Numbered from the stretch's first letter, positions 6,074 through 12,627 are shown. The stretch is 14,818 bases of DNA from an uncultured Eubacteriales bacterium (GCA_958405585.1 CATYEP010000037.1:1-14818); one strand, 5' to 3'. Made by a program: numbers and translations. The notes: generated by a model from the sequence alone, not told the origin.

Positions 6074-7777
6074 ATGATCCGTTATCTCGACTTCAAGGAC
6101 GCACGTTGCAAGGACTGTTATAAGTGCTTGCGCGAATGTCCCGTCAAAGCGATCAAGGTGGTCGATCATCATGCCAAAATCATAGAGAGCCGCTGTATTT
6201 TGTGCGGGCATTGTACCGAAGTATGTCCGCAGAATGCCAAAAGCGTACATACCGAACGCGCGGAAGTGGAAAAACTGCTGGCAGGGGGGAATGTAGTGGC
6301 GTCGGTGGCGCCTTCTTTTGTTTCCTCTTTCAACTTGCAGGATTTTTCGGTCATGAAACTTGCGCTGGGCAGGCTCGGTTTTGCCGATGCGGAGGAAACG
6401 AGCATCGGAGCGAGGGAAGTCACTGCGCAGTACAAAAAATTGCTGGAAAGCGGTACATACAAGAATTTCATCACATCCTGTTGTCCTGCGGTGAATACGA
6501 TGATCGAGCTGTATTATCCCAAGGCGCTCGATTATCTTGCGCCCGTCGATACGCCCATGATCGCGCATGCGAAGATGATACGCAAAAAGAGAAAAAATGC
6601 GAAGGTCGTATTTATCGGGCCTTGTATCGCCAAGAAAAGGGAAGCGCATGAGAGCGGCGTTGTAGACGGCGTTCTGACGTTTGAAGACCTTGCGGCGATG
6701 TTTGCGGACAAGGGCATCGTGTTGGATGAGATCGCTCGTCTGCCAGAACACGCGGGGGGCGGCGTCAACCGTGCAAAATATTATCCGATCAGCCGCGGCA
6801 TTATCAAGTCGTTTGAAAATTATGTGGACGGGTATGAATTTGTCGCGGTGGACGGTGCAAAAAAGTGCAAGGAAGTACTGGAAAACATTGAAAGCCTTTC
6901 GGGTATGTTCATTGAGATGAACAGCTGCGATTCGGCGTGCGTGAACGGGCCTTGTTCATTGGCATTGAAGGCGGGTGCGCTCAAAGCAAATGCCGATATC
7001 CGTAAATATGTCAACAAAGATCTGCAGGAGCATGCGACGGCGGAATATGTTCCCGAAACGGATCTTGATTTTACCTGTATGCACGAGCGCAGACGCACGG
7101 AAGATTTTGTGCCGACCGACCGCCAGTTGCAGGAGATCCTTGCAAAGACAGGCAAGACGAAACCCGAAGATATGCTCAACTGCGGAGCGTGCGGCTATGA
7201 TACCTGTCTGGAAAAAGCGTGGGCAGTTGCCAACGGGTATGCAAACATTGAAATGTGCGTACCGTATATGCGTGAACGTGCGGAAAGCATGTCGTATGAG
7301 ATCATACAGACCAGTCCGAACGGGATCGTGCTTCTTGACAGCGATCTCAATATCATGGAGATCAACAACAAAGCCAAAGAACTTTTAGGGATCCGCGATT
7401 ATGACGTTAAGGGAAAGGGCATTTTCCACTATTTTAATCCGACGGATTTTGTGCTTGCGGTCAACGATAATAAAAACATTTATAACAAAAAAGTTTTTCT
7501 GGAAAAGACGGGCAATTATATCGAACTGACGATCATTGTACTCAAGGACGGAAAGGGAACGTATGCGGTGATGAAAGACATCACGCAGGAAACCAAATCG
7601 GAAGAGCAGCTGGACAAAGTGAAGCTAGAAACGCTGGCGACGACGGACGAAGTCATCAAAAAGCAGATGCGCGTGGCGCAGGAGATCGCGTCGCTGCTCG
7701 GCGAAACGACGGCGGAAACGAAAGTGGCCCTTTTGAAACTGAAAAAGACTCTGCAGGGCGAAGACGGAGGCAAGTGA
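6074..7777 (+). CDS. Group C (sensory, HydS-like) [FeFe] hydrogenase with PAS domain
   Basis: A 567-residue soluble protein. Residues 12-22 and 41-51 are two CxxCxxCxxxC [4Fe-4S] sites. The H-cluster domain (about 70-315) has L1 TSCCP (C136, C137), L2 GPCIAKKRE (C184) and L3 EMNSCDSACVNGPC (C285, C289), so all four cysteine ligands of the cluster are present. Residues 370-395 form an extra Fe-S motif, CGACGYDTC...C (C370, C373, C378, C395). A PAS domain follows at about 403-505 (SPNGIVLLDSDLNIMEINNKAKELLG) and then a helical tail (about 510-560). This order defines the putative sensory group C. The Met of canonical L2 (MPC) is Gly. The start has an AGGACGGGGGG ribosome site. The stop is 1 base from the phosphatase start, suggesting coupled translation and a paired function. 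Confidence 0.93.
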   Translation: MIRYLDFKDARCKDCYKCLRECPVKAIKVVDHHAKIIESRCILCGHCTEVCPQNAKSVHTERAEVEKLLAGGNVVASVAPSFVSSFNLQDFSVMKLALGRLGFADAEETSIGAREVTAQYKKLLESGTYKNFITSCCPAVNTMIELYYPKALDYLAPVDTPMIAHAKMIRKKRKNAKVVFIGPCIAKKREAHESGVVDGVLTFEDLAAMFADKGIVLDEIARLPEHAGGGVNRAKYYPISRGIIKSFENYVDGYEFVAVDGAKKCKEVLENIESLSGMFIEMNSCDSACVNGPCSLALKAGALKANADIRKYVNKDLQEHATAEYVPETDLDFTCMHERRRTEDFVPTDRQLQEILAKTGKTKPEDMLNCGACGYDTCLEKAWAVANGYANIEMCVPYMRERAESMSYEIIQTSPNGIVLLDSDLNIMEINNKAKELLGIRDYDVKGKGIFHYFNPTDFVLAVNDNKNIYNKKVFLEKTGNYIELTIIVLKDGKGTYAVMKDITQETKSEEQLDKVKLETLATTDEVIKKQMRVAQEIASLLGETTAETKVALLKLKKTLQGEDGGK

Positions 7778-7778
7778 G

Positions 7779-8939
7779 ATGGCACTTTGTCTGGAAAGCG
7801 GCTATACGTCCCTGAATAAAAAGAACGAAGAACTGTGCGGTGACCGTGTAGAGAGCACGGTTTGCGGCGATTATACGACGCTGGTTCTCGCGGACGGGCT
7901 GGGCAGCGGCGTGAAGGCGAATATACTTTCCACGCTTACGTCCAAGATCCTGTGCACGATGGTATCCAACGAAATCGACATTGAAGACTGTGTGGAAACG
8001 ATCTTGTCCAGTTTGCCTGTTTGCAAAGTACGCGGCGTTGCTTATTCGACATTTTCCGTCATACACATGAACAGCGCGGGGAAAGGATATCTTTTTGAGT
8101 TCGACAATCCGCAGGCGATCCTGCTCCGCGATTGCAAGAGCCGTGATTTCGCGCGGGAAGAGATGAATGTCCTCGGGAAAACGGTGTATAAAACGGCTCT
8201 GGATCTGAAAGCGGGCGACATCGTCGTGGTAATGAGCGACGGCGTGATTCATGCGGGGGTCGGAATGACGCTCAAGCTCGGGTGGCAGCGTCCGGAAGTC
8301 ATGGAATTTCTGGACAACAATGTTAAGCCGTCCATGAGCGCGCGCGCGGTCGCGTGCCTGCTGGCTGGGGTATGCAACGATCTGTATTTGGGCGAACCGG
8401 GAGACGATACGACCGTTGCCGCCGTAAAAGTGCGCGAAAAGCTGAAAGTATCGCTGATGATCGGGCCGCCTGTCGACAAATCGAAAGACGATTATTATAT
8501 TTCCCGTTTCCTCTCAGGGGAAGGGAAGAAAGTGGTATGCGGGGGTACAAGTTCGCAGATCGTGGCAAGGCACTTAAAAACGACGGTGCGCGCGTCCTTC
8601 GATTTTCCCGATCGTGACGTTCCGCCCATCGGTTTTATCGACGGGATCGACCTCACGACCGAGGGTGTGCTGACCATGCGCAGACTTCTTGAACTTTCCG
8701 AGAAATACGTTTCGCCGAAAGATCTTACGCCTAAGACGTTTACAAAGAAAGACGGTGCGTCCTTACTGGCGCAGATGCTGTTCGAGGAAGCGACGGACGT
8801 ACACTTTTATGTAGGGCAGAGCATCAACGCGGCGCACCAGGGACTTCCCATCGATATCACGATGAAACTTAAACTGGTGGAAAGTCTGGCGGCAAATCTG
8901 AAAAAAATGGGTAAGAACGTTCAGATCGATTATGATTGA
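7779..8939 (+). CDS. SpoIIE/PP2C-type serine/threonine phosphatase, hydrogenase-linked
   Basis: A 386-residue protein. Residues 1-220 are a PP2C-like (SpoIIE) phosphatase domain with the metal-binding acidic motifs in order: GD at 21-22, LADGLGSG with D39, MSDGVIHAG with D154, and GDDTT with D209/D210. Residues from about 225 to 386 form a further domain that I cannot name, containing VCGGTSSQIVARHL and PPIGFIDGIDLTTEGVLTMRRLLELSEKY. Start 7779 is 1 base after the TGA of the hydrogenase gene. PP2C phosphatases next to group C [FeFe] hydrogenases are a known gene arrangement, proposed to turn hydrogenase-PAS sensing into dephosphorylation of a target. The target (for example an anti-sigma factor antagonist) is not encoded here. 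No transmembrane segment is seen. Confidence 0.88.
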   Translation: MALCLESGYTSLNKKNEELCGDRVESTVCGDYTTLVLADGLGSGVKANILSTLTSKILCTMVSNEIDIEDCVETILSSLPVCKVRGVAYSTFSVIHMNSAGKGYLFEFDNPQAILLRDCKSRDFAREEMNVLGKTVYKTALDLKAGDIVVVMSDGVIHAGVGMTLKLGWQRPEVMEFLDNNVKPSMSARAVACLLAGVCNDLYLGEPGDDTTVAAVKVREKLKVSLMIGPPVDKSKDDYYISRFLSGEGKKVVCGGTSSQIVARHLKTTVRASFDFPDRDVPPIGFIDGIDLTTEGVLTMRRLLELSEKYVSPKDLTPKTFTKKDGASLLAQMLFEEATDVHFYVGQSINAAHQGLPIDITMKLKLVESLAANLKKMGKNVQIDYD

Positions 8940-9133
8940 GAGGCGTATTGTTTTTCCTGTACAAAAGAAAAACGATAGGGTATAGGTAAGACGGAATAAA
9001 TTTATACGACGGCGGCCGTGAAAATAAGGAACGCACGAGTATTGCCGCCGCTGCGGGACAGGCGGCGTTTTGCGGGGTGTATGTGCGGAGTGCCGATAAA
9101 TGTTCTGAATATGGAAAAGGTAGGTAGAGAATT
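8940..9133 (+). promoter_or_regulatory. Spacer with hairpins between phosphatase and group B hydrogenase
   Basis: GTTTTTC / GAAAAAC (8950-8956 with 8967-8973) and GCCGCC / GGCGGC (9044-9049 with 9061-9066, then GTTTTGC) are the visible structures. The second could act as a weak partial terminator, lowering expression of the downstream hydrogenase relative to the sensory genes. No good consensus promoter was found here, so the group B gene is probably transcribed mainly from the upstream promoter. Confidence 0.4.
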
Positions 9134-10588
9134 ATGGCAGACAAACGAATTTTTGATACAGCGGTACAGAAGCTGAAATATGATGTGCTGAAAGCGGTGA
9201 TCCGCAACGAATACGAGCACTGCTATGATAATATTTACATAGATATTCCCAAGGAGATCTCTCCGGGGCCGAAAGCGACGATGCGTTGCTGTATCTATAA
9301 AGAGCGCGCCATCGTCCAGGAGCGCATCAAGCTGGCGCAGGGCGGCGATAAAAACAATCCGAACGTTGTGGAAGTGATCGACATTGCTTGCGATGAATGT
9401 CCGATCGGCGGGATCTTTGTCACGCCTGCCTGCCGCGGCTGTATCGTACATCGCTGCAAGGAGGTCTGTCCGCGCGATGCGATTCAGATCATCGATCATA
9501 AAGCGGTCGTCGATAAATCCAAGTGCATCGAATGCGGTAAGTGCACGCAGGCATGTCCTTACGGTGCGATCATTGCGCAAAAACGTCCTTGCGTCAACTC
9601 CTGCAAGGTCAAGGCGATTTCGGTCGGCGAGGATAAAAAGGCTGTCATCGACAATCAGAAATGTATTTCCTGCGGCGCCTGCGTGTATCAGTGCCCGTTT
9701 GGCGCGATCGTGGATAAGTCCATGATCCTGGAAAGCATCGAAATTTTAAAAAATTCGGAAAACAATCAGAAATATCATGTGTATGCGGTCATTGCTCCTT
9801 CGATCGTCAGCCAGTTTAAGTATGCAAAGATCGAACAGGTCGTGACGGGTATGCGCAAACTCGGTTTCCATCAGGTGGTCGAGGCGGCGCTCGGCGCAGA
9901 CATCACGCTCTACCATGAGGCGGAAGAATGGAAAGAAAAGGGGATTCTGACAACCTCCTGCTGTCCTTCGTTTGTAATGTTTGTGGAGAAAAATTTCCCC
10001 GAACTTGCAAAATACGTAAGCCATTCCGTCTCGCCGATGGTGGAAGCTGCAATGCTCATCAAGCGTACCGATCCGAACGGCAAAGTGATCTTTATCGGGC
10101 CTTGCGCGAGCAAGAAGCTGGAATATAAGCTTCCGAAAACGCAGGGAGCGATCGATTCCGTACTTTCGTTTGAAGAGCTGCAGGCGTTTCTCGACGCGCG
10201 GCACATCGATGTGGGCAGTCTGGAAGAAACATCGTTGGATAACGCTTCGTTCTACGGAAGAATTTTTGCCAAGAGCGGCGGCATAGCGCAGGGCATTGCG
10301 GATGTCGCAAAAGAAATGGGCGCAGAGGGCGTTCGCCCGCTCGCCATGAACGGCATCGACGAATGCCGCGCTGCGCTTACCAAGCTCAAATTTAACCGCG
10401 CAACCGAAAACTTTTTCGAGGGGATGGCATGCGACGGCGGGTGCCTCAACGGCGCTTTGTGTCTTAACCACGGCCCGAAAAATGTGGTGGATGTGGATAA
10501 ATACGGCGCGTCTGCAAAGGAAAAGACCATCGATAATTCCGTGAAACTCTATAAACTGAGTTTAGGAGAACAAACCAAGTCCGAATAA
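9134..10588 (+). CDS. Group B [FeFe] hydrogenase with cysteine-rich ferredoxin-like N-terminus
   Basis: A 484-residue soluble protein of the group B [FeFe] hydrogenase family. The N-terminal 190 residues carry many Fe-S ligands: CxxC at 86-89, C100/C103/C108/C112, canonical C131/C134/C137/C141, C153/C157, and canonical C177/C180/C183/C187. The H-cluster domain (about 215-450) has L1 TTSCCPSF (C276, C277), L2 GPCASKKLE (C324) and L3 EGMACDGGCLNGALC (C433, C437), with all four ligands kept. As in group B generally, L2 starts with Gly-Pro-Cys, not Met-Pro-Cys, and L3 lacks the GGGQP ending. The start has AGGTAGAGA upstream. The physiological role of group B enzymes is not established; ferredoxin-linked H2 production or uptake is likely. 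It lies 194 bases after the phosphatase and is closed by a strong terminator. Confidence 0.92.
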   Translation: MADKRIFDTAVQKLKYDVLKAVIRNEYEHCYDNIYIDIPKEISPGPKATMRCCIYKERAIVQERIKLAQGGDKNNPNVVEVIDIACDECPIGGIFVTPACRGCIVHRCKEVCPRDAIQIIDHKAVVDKSKCIECGKCTQACPYGAIIAQKRPCVNSCKVKAISVGEDKKAVIDNQKCISCGACVYQCPFGAIVDKSMILESIEILKNSENNQKYHVYAVIAPSIVSQFKYAKIEQVVTGMRKLGFHQVVEAALGADITLYHEAEEWKEKGILTTSCCPSFVMFVEKNFPELAKYVSHSVSPMVEAAMLIKRTDPNGKVIFIGPCASKKLEYKLPKTQGAIDSVLSFEELQAFLDARHIDVGSLEETSLDNASFYGRIFAKSGGIAQGIADVAKEMGAEGVRPLAMNGIDECRAALTKLKFNRATENFFEGMACDGGCLNGALCLNHGPKNVVDVDKYGASAKEKTIDNSVKLYKLSLGEQTKSE

Positions 10589-10594
10589 ACCTTT

Positions 10595-10640
10595 TTGCGC
10601 GGCGGCACATATGTGCCGCCGCGCAATTAACATAATTTTT
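10595..10640 (+). terminator. Perfect 32-bp palindrome, terminator of the hydrogenase operon
   Basis: Bases 10595-10626 are an exact palindrome: 16-bp arms from TTGCGCGGCGGCACAT to its complement, centre at CATATG. It starts 7 bases after the stop codon. The RNA hairpin is very stable, and AT-rich DNA with a short T-run follows at 10636-10640. Confidence 0.75.
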
Positions 10641-10956
10641 ATAGTTTTTTTCTCATTTTTTCTTTCAATGCATTTGAACACATATGTTTGATCATGGCAA
10701 AATACGTTCAAATCATAAACTTTCTGCTTTTTTTATTTCTCAGCTGTAATTTTTAGAATTTCAAGCGTTTTCTTTTACGCAAAGATATATTGCTTCTTCG
10801 TATTCGTTGTAAGCGGAGTCGGTCAGTGCGTTTTTTGTTTACGAGATCATCCTTTTCAGCAAATGCTTTTTTTGTTCAAAAGGGGGAGAAAATGTAAATT
10901 GAATTTTATTCTTAGTCGATAAAATGATTCTCCGAATTTGCTGAATAAACAGAATT
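10627..10956. other. AT-rich intergenic stretch, no gene seen
   Basis: The stretch is very A/T-rich with stops in all frames. An inverted repeat ATTTGAAC / GTTCAAAT (10672-10679 with 10706-10713) and a GCGT / ACGC pair around TTTCTTTT (near 10764-10779) are the only structures. A ribosome-site-like AGGGGGAG (10881-10888) is followed by ATG-TAA (10892-10897), an immediate start-stop. The shift to lower GC marks the border of the next, accessory-looking block. Confidence 0.5.
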
Positions 10957-11175
10957 TTATAATTTAGTGCCCGTTTCATCCTCTAAGCCAAGAAGATAGT
11001 CGGCGCTTACATCAAAAATCTTGCAAAGTTTTTTGATGGACTTAATATCGGGTTCTGTTCTGCCTTGTTCCCAGCTTGCATATCCGTTGGGAGAAATCCT
11101 GAGCAGTTCGTAAACATCTTTTTGCGTCATCCCTTTTTCTTTGCGTATTGCCTTTAAAATATCCTTAAATTCCAT
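10957..11175 (-). CDS. XRE-family repressor, divergent from two small Cys proteins
   Basis: A 72-residue Cro/C1-type HTH protein: MTQKDVYELLRISPNGYASWEQGRTEPDIKSIKKLCKIFDVSADYLLGLED covers the whole domain. Only about 10 residues precede the domain and a short polar tail follows, so there is no ligand or protease domain. The ATG at 11175 has AGAGAAGGA on its strand about 5 bases upstream, and TATAAT (11201-11196, minus strand) is its likely -10. The first of three TACCC/GGGT palindromes (11209-11223) lies where the -10/-35 spacer of this promoter would be, so autorepression is likely. It is divergent from the 11289-11830 gene pair, and the shared operators suggest it represses that pair too. 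Confidence 0.88.
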   Translation of the reverse strand: MEFKDILKAIRKEKGMTQKDVYELLRISPNGYASWEQGRTEPDIKSIKKLCKIFDVSADYLLGLEDETGTKL

Positions 11176-11208
11176 AATTTTCCTTCTCTGATTTTATTAT
11201 AACATTTA

Positions 11209-11271
11209 TACCCAAAATGGGTTGATAATACCCGATTTGGGTAGTATAATAATTATACCCGATTGGGGGTA
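11209..11271. promoter_or_regulatory. Triple operator array TACCC-N5/6-GGGT(A)
   Basis: Three palindromes: TACCCAAAATGGGTT (11209-11223), TACCCGATTTGGGTA (11229-11243) and TACCCGATTGGGGGTA (11256-11271). Centres are 20 and about 27 bp apart. Site 1 falls in the leftward promoter spacer, site 2 in the rightward promoter spacer, and site 3 at the predicted rightward start point. This is the geometry of a small two-sided repressor switch. Confidence 0.8.
11222..11250 (+). promoter_or_regulatory. Rightward promoter of the small Cys protein pair
   Basis: TTGATA (11222-11227), a 17-base spacer and TATAAT (11245-11250) match the sigma-A consensus at 11 of 12 positions. The spacer is filled almost exactly by operator 2 (11229-11243). 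The predicted start is near 11257. Confidence 0.8.
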
Positions 11272-11288
11272 TAAAAGGAGAAGACAAA

Positions 11289-11573
11289 CTGCAAGAAGAG
11301 GCAAAAAAGAGGAAAAAATGCTTGTATTACGGAAATTTTGAAGGCTATTATACAAAAGGATTACATTGTTTTGATCGCACAAAGCAAGGATATTGCAGAG
11401 AACATGATAAGATAGTAAACGATCAGGTTTTTTGCGAATTTTGGGAAACGAGCAGGCGCAGGCATCTTATGCGGCGGCGGGCAGTTTCGAGAGCATTGTA
11501 TGAAATTCTGACTGAGATCTCAGCGATTCGTCAGATAATGCAGGAGTGCGAGGATGAAGGGAAAAACTTGTAA
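11289..11573 (+). CDS. Small four-cysteine protein A (probable CTG start)
   Basis: A protein of about 94 residues of unknown function. The cysteines form C-X15-C-X8-C-X12-C (C11, C27, C36, C49 counting from CTG) within CLYYGNFEGYY, GLHC, QGYC and QVFC, then a basic turn (SRRRHLMRRR) and an amphipathic helix ending MQECED. The spacing suggests a small metal-binding (zinc or Fe-S) domain. The start was chosen as CTG 11289 because AAGGAG lies 8 bases before it and because this includes C11, which is conserved in the next gene. A TTG at 11322 would lose that cysteine and has no ribosome site. An ATG at 11318 is in another frame and ends after 7 codons. The stop overlaps the next start (TAATG). 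Confidence 0.7.
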   Translation: MQEEAKKRKKCLYYGNFEGYYTKGLHCFDRTKQGYCREHDKIVNDQVFCEFWETSRRRHLMRRRAVSRALYEILTEISAIRQIMQECEDEGKNL

Positions 11574-11830
11574 TGAAACACGTTGAAAATTATCGAAGTT
11601 ACGCGGGATGCAGATACTATAAAGCATTTTATACCAGGGGAGCGTGTGCATTCTATCGTGAAAGATTGGGATATTGTGAGAAAAATGAAAAAGCTGTAGG
11701 AGCAAAAGAAAGTTGCGGATTGCATAAATACAGACGGCAACAAAATAAAACAGTGACATTGGAGCATCTTCAACAAGTCATAAAAGAAGTGAAAGAAATC
11801 GAACTGATTTTGGGAGATTGTGATGTTTGA
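11573..11830 (+). CDS. Small four-cysteine protein B, paralogue of A
   Basis: An 85-residue protein that clearly repeats the plan of its upstream neighbour: CRYYKAFYTRGAC, LGYC and SC give C13-X11-C25-X9-C35-X12-C48, then a basic HKYRR, then a helix rich in Leu/Ile/Glu ending in GDCDV where protein A ends in QECED. The Tyr-Tyr after the first Cys and Gly-Tyr before the third Cys are shared. The ATG overlaps the upstream stop by one base, so translation is probably coupled and the two may act together. Small Cys proteins with a GYC motif occur in clostridial phages and mobile elements; no function is known to me. Control by the divergent XRE repressor is likely. Confidence 0.75.
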   Translation: MKHVENYRSYAGCRYYKAFYTRGACAFYRERLGYCEKNEKAVGAKESCGLHKYRRQQNKTVTLEHLQQVIKEVKEIELILGDCDV

Positions 11831-12094
11831 TATCATGGTGTCTTTAAGTCGTTTTCGGAGTGTGCCGTTCGTGGGCTCTTTCCATAACAGAAACGGCGAT
11901 ACCTGATTAGCTATCGCCGTTTGGTGGGGAGAAAAAGGAGAACGTAAATCGAACAATAACAAGAAAACTTATTTGAAAGGTACGGATAAGGTTTCTTGTG
12001 TCAGCGCAATTTGTTTTATGAACAGACTCGCCGTATTTTTGAACGAAAAATGGTAAATTTTACAATAAAATATCTACACAATTTTGTGCTAATC
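11831..12094. other. Intergenic stretch with a stable hairpin and small palindromes
   Basis: A perfect 11-bp inverted repeat, AAACGGCGATA / TATCGCCGTTT (11891-11901 with 11912-11922, 10-base loop), lies about 60 bases after gene B. It has no T-run, so it may be an mRNA 3' hairpin or a weak terminator of the small-protein operon. Further on, GTAAA-T-TTTAC (12052-12062) and CACAA-TT-TTGTG (12077-12088) precede the next XRE promoter and could be its operators. No gene is supported. Confidence 0.45.
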
Positions 12095-12123
12095 ATGACA
12101 TTTAATCATTTTTATGTGATAAT
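12095..12123 (+). promoter_or_regulatory. Extended -10 promoter giving a predicted leaderless mRNA
   Basis: ATGACA (12095-12100), a 17-base spacer, an extended TG (12115-12116) and GATAAT (12118-12123). The usual start point 7 bases downstream is the A of the ATG at 12130, and there is no ribosome site, so translation is predicted to start on a leaderless transcript. Confidence 0.72.
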
Positions 12124-12129
12124 ATTAAC

Positions 12130-12330
12130 ATGAATATCGCAGAATCACTCAAAGACAACCGTGAGCAGCGAGGCATGAATGCATATGAGTTGGCGAAGGC
12201 TCTCGGGGTCAATCATCAGAATATATACCGTTGGGAAAACGGAACCGTAATGCCTTCGATCGAAATGTGTATCCGTATCGCTGATTTTTACGGGATCAGT
12301 CTGGATGAGCTGATCGGCAGGCACATATGA
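12130..12330 (+). CDS. Small XRE-family HTH regulator, leaderless
   Basis: A 66-residue Cro/C1-type HTH protein: REQRGMNAYELAKALGVNHQNIYRWENGTVMPSIEMCIRIADFYGISLDELIG covers the entire fold. The start at 12130 is the only one that keeps helix 1. No Shine-Dalgarno sequence is present, and the promoter position puts the transcript start on the ATG, as in phage cI genes made from their maintenance promoter. It is a single-gene unit ended by a terminator 32 bases after its stop. Targets are unknown; the small palindromes at 12052-12088 are candidates for autoregulation. It is unlike the other two XRE proteins in the window outside the HTH consensus, so a recent duplication is not suggested. Confidence 0.87.
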   Translation: MNIAESLKDNREQRGMNAYELAKALGVNHQNIYRWENGTVMPSIEMCIRIADFYGISLDELIGRHI

Positions 12331-12361
12331 AGCTGAAAACAATTGAAAAAAATAAAGAGGG

Positions 12362-12387
12362 AACGCACGTAAGTGCGTTTTTTTTAT
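12362..12387 (+). terminator. Intrinsic terminator after the XRE gene
   Basis: AACGCAC-GTAA-GTGCGTT (12362-12379) followed by a run of T is a textbook intrinsic terminator. Confidence 0.9.
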
Positions 12388-12566
12388 TTAAAAAAGGTAT
12401 AAGAGAGGAAAGGCAGTTCGGCGCATGTATGTATTTATAAATAAAAGAATGAAAATACATAGAAATGTCGAAAATGATTCCGTATGCCCGTACAAGAGAG
12501 GATTAAAAAAGAAACGGCATAGAAAAGGAGAAAGTGAAAAAGGATGAAAAAACTCATGCGCTTGCG
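12388..12566. other. Intergenic stretch before the DUF1846 promoter
   Basis: It holds a 9-bp inverted repeat, TATGTATTT / AAATACATA (12428-12436 with 12453-12461), and a shorter TATGCC / GGCATA pair (12483-12488 with 12516-12521). A 29-codon frame starting with GTG at 12534 has AAGGAG only 3 bases upstream and runs across the downstream promoter; it is not accepted as a gene. Confidence 0.45.
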
Positions 12567-12595
12567 TTGCAATCTTTGGCGGCGTGTGCTATAAT
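12567..12595 (+). promoter_or_regulatory. Promoter of the DUF1846 gene
   Basis: TTGCAA (12567-12572), a 17-base spacer with extended TG (12587-12588), and a perfect TATAAT (12590-12595). The predicted start is near 12602, leaving a short leader of about 26 nt. Confidence 0.75.
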
Positions 12596-12627
12596 AGACA
12601 GGAGTTTTTTGAGGATGAGGTAATCGA

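Noticed and set aside
5858..6751. 297-codon minus-strand frame
   Set aside because: It is antisense to two clear Fe-S protein genes.
10881..10897. Ribosome site followed by ATG-TAA (start-stop)
   Set aside because: No downstream frame or upstream promoter makes this meaningful; probably chance in A/T-rich DNA.
12534..12622. 29-codon GTG frame before the DUF1846 gene
   Set aside because: The ribosome site is only three bases from the GTG, and the frame is crossed by the strong promoter at 12567-12595.
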